Shown here piece after piece: positions 32,701-42,288 of a stretch of DNA of 64,000 bases (position 1 is its first letter; every line of letters starts with the position of its first letter). The notes beneath the pieces were generated by a model. It ran no database searches. It worked only from the letters and a program-made list of their open reading frames with translations, and was not told where the DNA came from. The translations under genes were made by a program, and so were the position numbers. Source of the DNA: Sphingobium lignivorans (GTDB lineage: Bacteria; Pseudomonadota; Alphaproteobacteria; Sphingomonadales; Sphingomonadaceae); NCBI RefSeq assembly GCF_014203955.1, contig NZ_JACHKA010000001.1:3808501-3872500 (forward strand), in the 5' to 3' direction.

Positions 32701-34011
32701 ATGACAGAACAAGGACCTTTACGCAGGCTGGTGTGGCTCATCGCGGGCATGGCCGCAGCCTTATCTGCGCCGGCCCATGCGGAGACCCAGGTCTTCACCG
32801 CTGCCCGGATGATCGATGTCGCGGCCGGCAAGGTCGTGGAGCATCCTGCCATCTTCGTCACCGACGGCAGGATCACCTCCGTCGCAGACGCACGCCTCGT
32901 ACGCTGGGGCAGCGATGTGAAACATATCGACCTTGGGGACCGCACCATCCTGCCCGGCCTCATCGACATGCACGTCCATCTCGATGGCCTGGCGGAGATC
33001 GGCGGTTATCGCGGCCTGCAATATACGGACAGCTTCTGGGCCATGATCGCCGTGCGGAACGCGCGAGACATGCTGCATGCCGGCTTCACCACCGTGCGCA
33101 ATCTTGGTTCCGAGAACTACAATGATGTCGGCCTCATGCAGGCGATAGACGAAGGCTGTGCCGAGGGGCCCCGCATCGTGCCGGCCGCCCATGCTCTCGG
33201 CGCGACCGGCGGACATTGCGATTCGACCTTCCTGCCGCCGTCTTTCGAGGCAAAGAGCCCCGGCGTCGGCGATGGCGAGCAGCAGTTGCGCCAGCGCGTG
33301 CGCGAGCAGCGCAAATATGGTGCCCAGGTCATCAAGGTGTGCGCCACGGGCGGCGTATTCTCCCGCAACACCGAGCCCGGCCAGCAGCAGCTCAGCGAAC
33401 AGGAACTGCGCGCCATCGTGGAAGAAGCGCATCTGTGGGGCCTGCGCGTTGCCGCCCATGCCCACGGGGCAGCCGGCATCAAGGCCGCGATCCGCGCGGG
33501 CATCGACACTATCGAACATGTCAGCCTGCTGGATGATGAAGGCATCAGGCTGGCGCTGAAGCGCGAGCGACCTGTCTGGTTCTCGATGGATATCTTCAAC
33601 ACCGACTACACCCAGGCCAGCGGCCGGGAAAACGGCGTTCTGGAGGAGAATCTCCGCAAGGATCGGGAAATCGCCCAGATCCAGCGCGACAATTTTCGCA
33701 AGGCGCAACAGGCAGGCGTGCGCATGATCTTCGGCTCCGACGCGGGCGTCATGCCGCATGGTACGGCGGGCGGCCAGTTCCGCTACATGGTGGCCTATGG
33801 GATGACGCCGCTCCAGGCCATCCAGGCCGCCACCATCACGGCCGCGCAGGCGCTCGGCAAGGAAGAAGAGGTGGGGCAGATTGCGGCGGGACGCCATGCC
33901 GACCTGATCGCCGTGGATGGCGACCCCCTCTTGGATGTTCGCCTGCTCGAGCATGTGAGCGTGGTCATCAAGGGCGGCCAGGTTGTGAAGGATGGGACCG
34001 CCGTCCGGTGA
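32701..34011 (+). CDS. Secreted metal-dependent amidohydrolase (Xaa-Pro dipeptidase-like)
   Basis: 436 residues with a signal peptide (LVWLIAGMAAALSAPAHA). TILPGLIDMHVHLDG is the HxH metal site of amidohydrolases. QVIKVCATGGVFS has the Lys that may be carboxylated, AHAHGAAGIKAAIRAGIDTI and EHVSLLD carry the later His residues, and IFGSDAGVMPHG carries the Asp. The C-terminal AAGRHADLIAVDGDPL is the usual small beta domain. The group includes periplasmic imidazolonepropionase-like and Xaa-Pro dipeptidases. Substrate uncertain. Confidence 0.92.
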   Translation: MTEQGPLRRLVWLIAGMAAALSAPAHAETQVFTAARMIDVAAGKVVEHPAIFVTDGRITSVADARLVRWGSDVKHIDLGDRTILPGLIDMHVHLDGLAEIGGYRGLQYTDSFWAMIAVRNARDMLHAGFTTVRNLGSENYNDVGLMQAIDEGCAEGPRIVPAAHALGATGGHCDSTFLPPSFEAKSPGVGDGEQQLRQRVREQRKYGAQVIKVCATGGVFSRNTEPGQQQLSEQELRAIVEEAHLWGLRVAAHAHGAAGIKAAIRAGIDTIEHVSLLDDEGIRLALKRERPVWFSMDIFNTDYTQASGRENGVLEENLRKDREIAQIQRDNFRKAQQAGVRMIFGSDAGVMPHGTAGGQFRYMVAYGMTPLQAIQAATITAAQALGKEEEVGQIAAGRHADLIAVDGDPLLDVRLLEHVSVVIKGGQVVKDGTAVR

Positions 34012-34406
34012 TTCTCGCCATTGAGACGCAGAGGTCACTGATCGGACCCGGCCCATGGCTCTTCGTCGCCCCGACCCAGATCGCACGATCGATTTTCTGA
34101 GGGAGCGTTGCATCCATGCCGCACCGCAATATATCGACTTGAAAATACGCGATTTTGCGCGCCTCTGCCCCCTGAAATGGGGTGTTTTTCAGGCATATCC
34201 CGCGATCCAGCCATTATTTCGCGATAGCGAGCCGGCACGGGCCGCCGATATAGGGCCGCCATCGTCATAAATCAGCAACATGCGGGCTCCACGGGGCCGC
34301 CAGCAAGTGAGAGGACGCATCGGTTCCTTCGGGCGCCGAGAAGGCCGTGGCACATATCTGCCACAGTCGAATGAACAGACCTGCATCGAATCCAAGGGGA
34401 CCACCG
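34012..34406. other. Intergenic region upstream of second TonB receptor
   Basis: 395 bp without a credible gene. A hairpin CCCC-tgaaat-GGGG followed by TGTTTTT (34168-34189) may end the amidohydrolase transcript. The AT-rich stretch 34100-34250 probably holds the promoter of the TonB receptor; I cannot assign -35/-10 boxes with confidence. Confidence 0.45.
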
Positions 34407-36962
34407 ATGACCAAATTCCGCATTATCCTCGCGGCGACTGTCGCCAGCGGGGCACTGGCGACGGGAGCGCATGCTCAGTCGACCGGCGCGATCGACTTCG
34501 AAGACGCCATCATCGTCACCGGCTCGCGCTCGAGCGACGTGGGTGGCATCCGGATCCCGGACACCACCAAGGCGACCGGCGTCATCACTGACGAGCTGAT
34601 CAGCCGCCAGGGCACCAACACGATCCTCAACACGATCAACTTGCTTCCGGGCGTCAGCTTCCAGAACAACGACCCCTATGGATCGGCCGGCGGCACGCTG
34701 AACATTCGCGGCTTCGGCCCCGACCGCGTCTCGCTCACCTGGGACGGCATCCCGCTGAACGACACCGGCAACTACGCCATCTATTCCAACCAGCTGCTCG
34801 ACATGGAGCTGATCGGCGAGGTGAACGTCAACCTCGGCAGCACGGACGTCGACAGCCCGACGGCGGCCGCGTCCGGCGGCACGGTGAACTATCGCACGCG
34901 CCTGCCCTATGAGGAATTCAATGTCACCGTCGTCGGTGCGATCGGCGAGTATGATTTCTACCGCATGTTCGGCGCGATCGACACGGGCGTCTTCACGCCC
35001 TTCGGAACGCGCGCTTTCTTCTCCGCCAGCCGCACGGGCAACGACAACGTCTTCAACAACTACGGCAAGATCGACAAGCAGCAGTATAACGGCCGCATCT
35101 ATCAGCCGATCGGAAGCAACGGCGACTTCATCTCCATTGCCGGCCATTACAACGAGAACCGCAACAACTTCTTCGGTTCGCTGCCGCTGCGCACGGACGC
35201 CAACCGCGTCGTCGGCCCCAATGGCAACAACCGCTTCCCCACGAACCGCGATGAGCGCTTCTACACGCTCGAGCCTTGTGAGCTCGCCGCGGCACGGCCG
35301 GGCGTCGCCGACGCCGTCAACACCTGCGGCGCCGCGTTCGACTATCGCTTCAATCCCTCCAACACCGGCAACATTCGCGGTAGCTCGCGCTTCACCCTGT
35401 CCGACGGCCTCGTGCTGACGGTCGATCCGAGCTATCAGTATGTGAAGGCCAACGGCGGTGGCGTGACCACCAGCATCAGCAGCTCCACCGGCGCCGCTTC
35501 CGGCGGCACCTTCGAAAGCGGCCGCGTGATCGGTGGCAACACCTATTACGGGTTCATCGGCGGCAGCTATTATGCAGGCATCGACCTCAATGGTGACGGC
35601 GACCGCCTGGACCGGGTGACGACGCTCAACCCGAGCCAGACCCAGACGCACCGCTTCGGCGTGATCTCGTCGCTGCGTTACGACATCAACGAGTTCCACA
35701 CCGTCCGCATCGCCTATACCTATGACCGCGGACGCCATCGCCAGACCGGCGAGCTGGGTTACCTCCAGCTCGGTGGTGCGCCCTTCGACGTCTTCCCGGT
35801 GAACGATCCGATCCGGGACGCGAATGGCAATGCCATCCAGAAGCGCGACCGTCTCTCTTATGCCATCCTGAACCAGGTTTCGGGTGAGTATCGCGGCCAG
35901 TTCCTGGATGAAGCGCTGACGGTACGGCTGGGCGTGCGCGCTCCCTTCTTCAAGCGCGACCTGACCCAGAACTGCTTCACCACGTCCGCTTCCGGCTTCG
36001 TGGACTGCGTCGCCGAGGGCCAGCAGGCGGCTTATGCCGCGGCGAACCCGAACTATTCGCGTCCGCAGAACCGTACGCTGAAGTATGACAAGGTGCTGCC
36101 GAACGTCGGTCTGAGCTATCGCATCACGCCGGCAGCCTCGATCTTCTTCAACTATGCGAAGGGTCTGCAGGTTCCGGGTACGGACCCCCTCTACAACAGC
36201 TTCTTCTTCGCCGAAGGAACGGCCGGATCGCAGCCGGCGCCGGAGACGACGGACAGCTTCGACGTGGGCGCGCGCTACACGACCTCGAAGATCCAGGCTC
36301 AGCTGACCGGTTGGTTCACCCGCTACAACAACCGGCTGGCCTCCGCCTATGATCCGGAAGTGAACGAGACCGTTTACCGGAACCTCGGAACAGTGGACAA
36401 ATGGGGCATCGACGGCAGCATCGCCTACTCGCCCTTCCAGATGCTCACCCTCTATGCCTTCGGCTCGTACCTCAAGTCGGACATCAAGGACGATGTCGTT
36501 GGCGGCGTCTGCAGCGCCAGCCAGGCGAGCAGCGGTTTCCGTGGCTGCACCGCGGCGGGGCAGGTCTTCTATCTCCCCACCGCCGGCAAGCGTGAATCGG
36601 GTGCTCCGGTGTTCCAGCTGGGCGCGCGCGCCGAGCTGCATCTGGGCGACTTCGATCTCGGCGTCCAGGGCAAGCGCACCGGCAAGCGGTACATCTATGA
36701 TACCAACGAGCCGATCGTGATCAGCGGCACGGAAGTCTATGGTGCCGTCGCTCCGGGCTACACCCTGTTCGATCTCGACGTCCGCTACTCGCTGGCATCG
36801 CTGGGTGCGCCGAACGTCTTCGCGCAGCTCAACGTCACCAACGTCTTCGACAAATTCTATGTCGGTGGCTTCGGTGGCAATCTGTCGCCGGGCAGCAGCC
36901 CGCCGTTCGTGCAAATCGGTGCACCGCGCGCGGCCATGTTCAGCGTCCACGTGCAGATGTAA
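34407..36962 (+). CDS. TonB-dependent outer-membrane receptor
   Basis: 851 residues from ATG 34407, preceded by AAGGGGA. Signal peptide KFRIILAATVASGALATGAH-A. IDFEDAIIVTGSRSSDVGGI contains the TonB-box-like segment. The plug has GTLNIRGFGPDRVSLTWDGI and SGGTVNYRTRLP. The barrel includes GLSYRITPAASIFFNYAKGL and ends in FSVHVQM, with the C-terminal residue slightly atypical (Met rather than Phe). The ligand is unknown; no regulator or sigma factor lies next to it. An ATG at 34347 is in frame but gives a poor leader. Confidence 0.95.
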   Translation: MTKFRIILAATVASGALATGAHAQSTGAIDFEDAIIVTGSRSSDVGGIRIPDTTKATGVITDELISRQGTNTILNTINLLPGVSFQNNDPYGSAGGTLNIRGFGPDRVSLTWDGIPLNDTGNYAIYSNQLLDMELIGEVNVNLGSTDVDSPTAAASGGTVNYRTRLPYEEFNVTVVGAIGEYDFYRMFGAIDTGVFTPFGTRAFFSASRTGNDNVFNNYGKIDKQQYNGRIYQPIGSNGDFISIAGHYNENRNNFFGSLPLRTDANRVVGPNGNNRFPTNRDERFYTLEPCELAAARPGVADAVNTCGAAFDYRFNPSNTGNIRGSSRFTLSDGLVLTVDPSYQYVKANGGGVTTSISSSTGAASGGTFESGRVIGGNTYYGFIGGSYYAGIDLNGDGDRLDRVTTLNPSQTQTHRFGVISSLRYDINEFHTVRIAYTYDRGRHRQTGELGYLQLGGAPFDVFPVNDPIRDANGNAIQKRDRLSYAILNQVSGEYRGQFLDEALTVRLGVRAPFFKRDLTQNCFTTSASGFVDCVAEGQQAAYAAANPNYSRPQNRTLKYDKVLPNVGLSYRITPAASIFFNYAKGLQVPGTDPLYNSFFFAEGTAGSQPAPETTDSFDVGARYTTSKIQAQLTGWFTRYNNRLASAYDPEVNETVYRNLGTVDKWGIDGSIAYSPFQMLTLYAFGSYLKSDIKDDVVGGVCSASQASSGFRGCTAAGQVFYLPTAGKRESGAPVFQLGARAELHLGDFDLGVQGKRTGKRYIYDTNEPIVISGTEVYGAVAPGYTLFDLDVRYSLASLGAPNVFAQLNVTNVFDKFYVGGFGGNLSPGSSPPFVQIGAPRAAMFSVHVQM

Positions 36963-36989
36963 GTCACGCCCGATCGGGATGAAACAGCA

Positions 36990-37021
36990 AGGGGCGGGGG
37001 CAGAAATGCCTCCGCCCTTTG
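36990..37021 (+). terminator. Rho-independent terminator of TonB receptor gene
   Basis: AAGGGGCGGGGGCA pairs with TGCCTCCGCCCTTT around GAAA, 27 bp after the stop codon. A stable GNRA-loop hairpin ending in TTT. Confidence 0.8.
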
Positions 37022-37060
37022 GCATTGGTGTCCAGGGCGGATCGGCACGGGCCGGACGCC

Positions 37061-37295
37061 GGAAGTTGACGAAGATGACGATACGTCCGTGTCATCTTTC
37101 GCTTCCGTGAACTTGGCGGCAGCGCCCATGAGATGGGCACGAGAGCCTGTCCCGGCAGGCCTGCGCGGCCCGTCCGGATGATGGAACGCCCGCAACGCGA
37201 AAGAGCTGTGCCATTGCCTATACCTGTCGCCCGTTAAACAGGGCTGCCGGCCCGCCACGGCGGAAGGGGTGTAGGACAGGGGAAAAGCCAAGCTG
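37061..37295 (-). repeat. Dispersed intergenic repeat, copy B
   Basis: Reverse-strand match of the element at 27671-27903; see that entry for shared blocks. Read on the minus strand it begins near CTTTTCCCCTGTCCTACACC, contains CCTGTTTAACGGGCGACAGG (itself a small hairpin) and ends in the AAGTTCACGGAAGCGAAAGATGAC-type terminal hairpin. It follows the receptor terminator. The remaining DNA to mtgA (37296-37515) holds nothing recognisable. Confidence 0.75.
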
Positions 37296-37515
37296 ATGGG
37301 GGATGGAGCGCGACCCCAGGCCTGTTCACCCCAAGACGACCATCTCTCCCGCCAGCAATGAAGACCTGACGATCGCAATCTGGATGTCGATCAGCCCCCG
37401 CCTCCACGAGATCGTGTCATGACCGCGAGGATCGACCGGTCTGCGCATGATGCAGGTCCCGCCCTTTCGTGGGGACCGCCGGCCGGCGACCCGGCGCGAT
37501 CTCTCGATCTGTCTC

Positions 37516-38238
37516 TTACAGGTCGAGGCAGGCATCCAGCCCTTGCGTCCGCACCACGCCGATATAGCGCGCGATGCGATTGCCGTGGCGCAGCGTGAAG
37601 CCGGAGGGCGCGATCGCCGCGCGCTTCTTGGGGAGCGGCAGCACGGCAGCGATGCGCGCTGCTTCGGTGCGCGAGAGCTTGTCCGCTCCATGGCCGAAAT
37701 AGCGCATCGCGCCAGCCTGCACCCCGTAGGTCCCGATGCCGGTCTCGGCCACGTTGAGATAGACTTCCATGATCCGGCGCTTGCCCCAGATCGCTTCGAT
37801 CAGCACCGTATACCAGGCTTCGAGGCCCTTGCGGAAGAAACCGCCGCCTTGCCAGAGGAACACGTTCTTCGCGGTCTGCTGGCTGATGGTGGATCCGCCG
37901 CGAATGCGCCCGCCGCGGGCATTATATTCCATGGCCTGCTGGATCGCCTGAGTGTCGAAGCCATGATGCTGGCAGAATTTGGCATCTTCCCCGGCAATGG
38001 CGGCGCGCGCCATGTCGGGATCGATGCGCGAGAGCGGCGTCCAGTCCTTCGTGATGCCATTCTTGTCGAAGATCATGGTCAGCGTGACCGGCACAGGCAC
38101 CCATTTGTAGACCAGCACCTGCAGCAACGAGAGGCCAACAAACGCCAGCACGGCGGTCAGCAGCCAACGCAGGACGCGCCCTATCGGGCCACGCTTCGAC
38201 GGGGTTGCCTTGCGCCTGCCGGACGCCTTGTCTGCCAT
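37516..38238 (-). CDS. mtgA: Monofunctional peptidoglycan glycosyltransferase
   Basis: 240 residues. An N-terminal basic stretch and one membrane anchor (VLRWLLTAVLAFVGLSLLQV) are followed by a GT51 domain. Catalytic Glu lies in AIAGEDAKFCQHHGFD; GGSTISQQTAKNVFLW and KRRIMEVYLNVAETG carry the second acid and substrate motifs. It polymerises lipid II into glycan strands and has no transpeptidase domain. It follows the dihydroorotase gene by 12 bp on the same strand. Confidence 0.96.
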   Translation of the reverse strand: MADKASGRRKATPSKRGPIGRVLRWLLTAVLAFVGLSLLQVLVYKWVPVPVTLTMIFDKNGITKDWTPLSRIDPDMARAAIAGEDAKFCQHHGFDTQAIQQAMEYNARGGRIRGGSTISQQTAKNVFLWQGGGFFRKGLEAWYTVLIEAIWGKRRIMEVYLNVAETGIGTYGVQAGAMRYFGHGADKLSRTEAARIAAVLPLPKKRAAIAPSGFTLRHGNRIARYIGVVRTQGLDACLDL

Positions 38239-38250
38239 GCCCCTGCTCCC

Positions 38251-39588
38251 TCAGTGTCCCGGAAATTCCGTCGCCTCGAAACGGACCGGCTCGCCGACCG
38301 CCTCGTTGGCAAGCTGATTTTCCCACATCACGCGATGCCCGCGCACGATGGTTCCCACCGGTCGACCGGTGACCGTCATGTCCTCGAAGGGGCTCCAGCC
38401 GCAGCGCGACGCGAACCAGTCGGCCGTCATCGTCCAACGCGCGCGCAGGTCCACGATCGTGAAATCGGCATCATAGCCGACCGCGATGCGGCCCTTGCCC
38501 ACGAGGCCGAAGACGCGCTGCGGGCCCGCACTGGTGAGATCGATGAAGCGCTGGAGCGTCAGGCGGCCATTCGCGACATGATCCAGCAGCAGCGGCACCA
38601 GTGTCTGCACGCCCGGCATCCCGCTCGGCGAGGCCGGATAGACTTTCGCCTTTTCCTCCAGCGTATGGGGGGCATGGTCCGACCCGAGCACATCGGGCAC
38701 GCCCTGCCCGACCCAATGCCACAGGCCTTCGCGATGCGCGGTGCTGCGGATGGGCGGGTTCATCTGCGCATAAGTGCCGAGGCGCGGATAGGCCTCTTCG
38801 GCCGCGAGCGTCAGATGCTGTGGCGTGACCTCGCAGGTCGCGATATCCTTATGCTGCCCCAGAAACGCCAGTTCCGCAGGCGTGGTCACATGCAGCACAT
38901 GGATGCGCCGCCCCGCCTCACGGGCGAGCTTCACGATACGGCGGGTCGCCAGCATCGCGCTCTCATCATCGCGCCAGACGGGATGGCTGGCGGGATCGCC
39001 CTCGATCCGCTCGCCGAGCCGGGCGTTCATGCGCGCTTCGTCCTCGGCGTGGATGGCGACGCGGCGGCGGCCATGCGCCAGGACGCGCGCGAGCGCCTCG
39101 TCTTCCGCGACGAGCAAGCTGCCGGTGGACGCGCCCATGAAGATCTTGACGCCGGCCGTGCCGGGCATGCGTTCCAGGTCGCCCAGCATCTCGGCATTGT
39201 CACCCGTCGCGCCGACATAGAAGGCATGGTCGCACCACATGCGATGACGGGCGCGGGCCAGCTTGTCCTCCACCCGGTCGGCACTGTCCGTGTTCGGGCT
39301 GGTGTTAGGCATCTCGAACACGGCGGTGACTCCGCCCAGCACGGCGGCGCGACTGCCCGATTCGAGATCCTCCTTGTGCTCCAGACCCGGCTCGCGGAAA
39401 TGAACCTGACTGTCGATGACCCCGGGCAGGATATCCAGCCCCGTGCAGTCGATGATCTCGCCGGCGTCGCCAGGGCGGGCGCCGATGGCCGCGATCCGGC
39501 CCGCGACGATGCCGATATCCGCCGACACGGGCCCTCCCGGCAAATGCACGGTGCCATTGGCGAGAAGCAGGTCGAAGCTCTGGGTCAT
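38251..39588 (-). CDS. pyrC: Dihydroorotase
   Basis: Class I-type dihydroorotase converting carbamoyl-aspartate to dihydroorotate in pyrimidine synthesis. The second ATG (39588, TQSFDLLLANG) is preferred because AGGAGA lies before it; the ATG at 39600 sits directly on that site. Motifs: GVIDSQVHFREPGLEHKEDL (HxH metal site), GVKIFMGASTGSLL (Lys to be carboxylated), HAED, HVLHVTTPAEL, VTPQHLTL and VLGSDHAPH (Asp). 445 residues is usual. All metal ligands are present, so it should be catalytic rather than a PyrB-associated pseudo-enzyme. Confidence 0.92.
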   Translation of the reverse strand: MTQSFDLLLANGTVHLPGGPVSADIGIVAGRIAAIGARPGDAGEIIDCTGLDILPGVIDSQVHFREPGLEHKEDLESGSRAAVLGGVTAVFEMPNTSPNTDSADRVEDKLARARHRMWCDHAFYVGATGDNAEMLGDLERMPGTAGVKIFMGASTGSLLVAEDEALARVLAHGRRRVAIHAEDEARMNARLGERIEGDPASHPVWRDDESAMLATRRIVKLAREAGRRIHVLHVTTPAELAFLGQHKDIATCEVTPQHLTLAAEEAYPRLGTYAQMNPPIRSTAHREGLWHWVGQGVPDVLGSDHAPHTLEEKAKVYPASPSGMPGVQTLVPLLLDHVANGRLTLQRFIDLTSAGPQRVFGLVGKGRIAVGYDADFTIVDLRARWTMTADWFASRCGWSPFEDMTVTGRPVGTIVRGHRVMWENQLANEAVGEPVRFEATEFPGH

Positions 39589-39690
39589 GGGATCGTTCAT
39601 CTCCTGTCCGCCTCGCGGGCCATGTGACGCAAAGCCGTTGAAGGCATCGCTGGCCTTGGCTGCGAGGCTTCACTGTCCTACCTAAGAGCA

Positions 39691-40437
39691 ATGGTTCCTA
39701 CTACCCTTCGTGATCGATCGATCGTCCGCGTCGGCGGCCCGGAAGCGCGCCCCTTCCTGCAGGGATTGCTGACGCAGGATGTGCTGACGCTGGCGCAGGG
39801 CGCGCCGCGCTATGCCGGCCTCCTTTCGCCCCAGGGCAAGGCACTGTTCGACATGATCCTGTGGGCAGACTCCGCAGGGGGCGAGGACGTGCTGATCGAT
39901 TGCGAGGCAGCCCGGGCCGACGCGCTGGTGAAGCGCCTGTCCCTCTACCGGTTGCGCCGCCCGGTCACGCTCACCATCGAGCCCGCGCTGGCCGTCCATT
40001 GGTCGGCGGACCCCCATGCCGACGCGGCGCCCGACCCCCGGCATCCGGCGCTTGGCTGGCGCTGGCTGGCACTGGCCGGCGAAGGCGACGCATCCGAAGC
40101 GTTCCGCGCCTGTCGTCTGGGCCAGGGCATCTCCGAAGGCGCGGCAGAGCTGGGCGAGGACAAGACGCTGTGGCTCGAATGCAATGCGGAGGAGCTGAAC
40201 GGCGTCGATTATGCGAAGGGCTGCTACATCGGCCAGGAGAACACAGCCCGCATGCATTATCGCAACAAGGTGAACCGGCGGCTGGTGGTGGTGCCGCTCG
40301 ACCAGTCCGACGAGGCGCGCAGGCGAATCGCATGGCCGGCGCTTGGCCTGGCGACGGACCACCGACCAGTCGATACGCTGGACAGTTTGTCGCTGCCGGA
40401 CTGGCTCTCATCCGCGCTGTCACAGACGACCGATTGA
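39691..40437 (+). CDS. ygfZ: YgfZ/GcvT-like folate-binding protein
   Basis: 248 residues. The family is involved in folate-dependent maintenance of Fe-S enzymes and tRNA modification (MiaB). The signature KGCYIGQENTARMHYRNKVN (K-G-C-Y-x-G-Q-E) is complete near residue 175. The N-terminus has GPEARPFLQGLLTQDV, typical of COG0354. Its stop overlaps the start of the glutaminyl cyclase gene (TGATG). Confidence 0.93.
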   Translation: MVPTTLRDRSIVRVGGPEARPFLQGLLTQDVLTLAQGAPRYAGLLSPQGKALFDMILWADSAGGEDVLIDCEAARADALVKRLSLYRLRRPVTLTIEPALAVHWSADPHADAAPDPRHPALGWRWLALAGEGDASEAFRACRLGQGISEGAAELGEDKTLWLECNAEELNGVDYAKGCYIGQENTARMHYRNKVNRRLVVVPLDQSDEARRRIAWPALGLATDHRPVDTLDSLSLPDWLSSALSQTTD

Positions 40438-41180
40438 TGCGCCTTTTTGTTGTTTTTCTGATGTTTCTCGCCGGGGCCAGCGCGGCGCGGGCGGAGATCA
40501 AGTGGGACATTGTCCGGACACTTCAGCACAGCCAAGACGCGTTCACGCAGGGTCTCTTCATCGCGGACGGCGTGCTTTATGAGAGCACGGGGCTAGTCGG
40601 GCAATCGGAGTTGCGGGCGCTGCGCCTGAAGGACATGCGCCTGCTGAGACGCCAGCCCATCCGCGCCGACCTGTTCGGCGAGGGCATCGCGCCATGGGGC
40701 GACCGGATCATCAGCATCACCTGGCGCAGCGGCATCGGCTTCATCTGGAGACGCAAGGATTTCAAGGAGCTGGCAACCTTCTCCTATCCCGGAGAAGGCT
40801 GGGGACTGACCAGCAATGCCGACAGCCTCATCATGAGCGACGGCACGGCCGAGCTGCGTTTCCTGGACCCCGCCACGCAGCAGGAGACGCGGCGCGTCAC
40901 CGTCACCTGGAACGACAAGCCGGTGCGGCACCTCAACGAACTCGAGTTCGTCGAGGGCATGATCTACGCGAATATCTGGTACTCGCCGCTGATCGCGAAG
41001 ATCGATCCGGAGACCGGGAAGGTCGTGGACTGGCTCAATCTGGCCCCACTGGTGGCCGAGAATGTCGGAAATGACACCGATTCCGTGCTGAACGGCATCG
41101 CGTGGGATCCCAAGGCGCGGCTGCTCTACGTCACGGGCAAGAAGTGGCCGCGCATCTACGCCCTGCGCCTTTCCGACTGA
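40437..41180 (+). CDS. Glutaminyl-peptide cyclotransferase, plant/bacterial type
   Basis: 247 residues with signal peptide RLFVVFLMFLAGASAARA. The five-bladed propeller family pattern includes QHSQDAFTQGLFIADGVLYE (FTQGL motif), STGLVGQSELR, VRHLNELEFVEGMIYANIWY (LNELE-ANIW) and DSVLNGIAWDPKARLLYVTG (NGIAWD). It makes pyroglutamate at N-terminal glutamine of exported peptides. It is translationally coupled to ygfZ, a link with no obvious functional reason. Confidence 0.94.
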   Translation: MRLFVVFLMFLAGASAARAEIKWDIVRTLQHSQDAFTQGLFIADGVLYESTGLVGQSELRALRLKDMRLLRRQPIRADLFGEGIAPWGDRIISITWRSGIGFIWRRKDFKELATFSYPGEGWGLTSNADSLIMSDGTAELRFLDPATQQETRRVTVTWNDKPVRHLNELEFVEGMIYANIWYSPLIAKIDPETGKVVDWLNLAPLVAENVGNDTDSVLNGIAWDPKARLLYVTGKKWPRIYALRLSD

Positions 41181-41343
41181 TCCGAAATTCCTCGCGCCGT
41201 TTGATCCCGGTCAAGGCGGCAGGAAGCCGCGCCAGCCAGATTGCTCTCAGACGGCACGAGCCGGAACCGCAAGGTTCAAGCCCGCCGGTCCCGCTTTGAG
41301 TACGCCACGTCCTTCCGTCCGGGCAGTCTTGGCGTGCGCAAGG

Positions 41344-41376
41344 GGAGGCCCTCTTCTGGCAGCGGAGAGGGCCTCC
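41344..41376. terminator. Convergent terminator-type hairpin
   Basis: GGAGGCCCTCT and AGAGGGCCTCC form a perfect 11 bp stem. It lies between two converging genes (glutaminyl cyclase and the DsbA-like protein), so it probably serves both strands. The rest of 41181-41472 shows nothing else. Confidence 0.6.
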
Positions 41377-41472
41377 AACCTTCCTCATCATCCGTTCACT
41401 TCACCGCTCGGCTTGCCCTGCGCGGTCATCATATCGCCCAGCGGTAACTCGTCAGAAGTGGGGCTCGGCTGC

Positions 41473-42288
41473 TCAGCCGCTCTTGCGCGACTTCTCGATG
41501 GCTTCCTTCAAGGTCTCATAACCCACCGAGCCGTTGAACACCTGGTCGCCAACCACGAACAGGGGCGTGCCTTCCGCCCCGAGGGCCTGTGCCAGCCGGA
41601 TATTCTGCATGATTGCTTCGTCGCCGCCGTCATCGCGGATCGCTGCCCGCGCCTTAGCGGCGTCGATGCCGGCTTTGCCCGCCGCCTTGACGACCGAATC
41701 GGGCTGGACATTCCCCGCCGCATACATCGCCTGATGGAAGGCAGGAAAGCGCCCCTCCTCCGCCGCGAGCAGGCTAACCTTGGCTGCGCCGACACTATCC
41801 TGTGTGATGACCGGAAGCTCGCGATAGACGATGCGCAGATCCGGATTTTCCTTCAGCAGCCGGGCGAGGTCCGGCAAGGAGGCCCGGCAATATCCGCAGG
41901 CATAATCCATGAAGGCGACCAGCGTTACGCGCGGGGCCTCGGCGCCTTCCCACGCGCCCTTGTACGGCGTTTCCAGCTCGCTGCGGTGCGCGGCCACCTT
42001 GCCGGCGACCTGCTTGGCCTTGAGCCGCTCGATGGCCTCGGGAATGATCTCCGGATGCTCGAGGATGTAGGAACGCACGATCGCCTCGATCGCCGCGCGA
42101 TCGCTCGGCGCACCATCCGACTGCATCGCATAAGCGGTGACCGCGCCGCCGGAGACGAACATAGCGACGGCCGCCGCCGCAAGCAGGCCGCGCCTGCGCG
42201 CGCGCCTGTCGCCCGTCCGCGCCGCCAGCGCCGATCCCACCCGAGATGCCGCACGCCACATCGTTCCGAAACCTGCGTTAGAACTCAC
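41473..42288 (-). CDS. DsbA-family thiol:disulfide oxidoreductase (Com1/ScsC-like)
   Basis: 271 residues. GTG start overlaps the stop of the M48 gene (GTGA). A basic N-terminus with hydrophobic segment GLLAAAAVAMFVSGGAVTAY anchors or exports the protein. An N-terminal oligomerisation-type helix (AAIEAIVRSYILEHPEIIPE) precedes the thioredoxin fold, with redox centre FMDYACGYCRASLPDL (CGYC) and cis-Pro in AEGTPLFVVGDQV. It forms or isomerises disulfides in periplasmic proteins. Confidence 0.93.
   Translation of the reverse strand: MSSNAGFGTMWRAASRVGSALAARTGDRRARRRGLLAAAAVAMFVSGGAVTAYAMQSDGAPSDRAAIEAIVRSYILEHPEIIPEAIERLKAKQVAGKVAAHRSELETPYKGAWEGAEAPRVTLVAFMDYACGYCRASLPDLARLLKENPDLRIVYRELPVITQDSVGAAKVSLLAAEEGRFPAFHQAMYAAGNVQPDSVVKAAGKAGIDAAKARAAIRDDGGDEAIMQNIRLAQALGAEGTPLFVVGDQVFNGSVGYETLKEAIEKSRKSG

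Noticed and set aside
41225..41330. Possible tRNA (GGTTCAAGCCC resembles a T arm)
   Set aside because: The bases around it do not form a T stem, and no acceptor, D or anticodon stems could be folded nearby.
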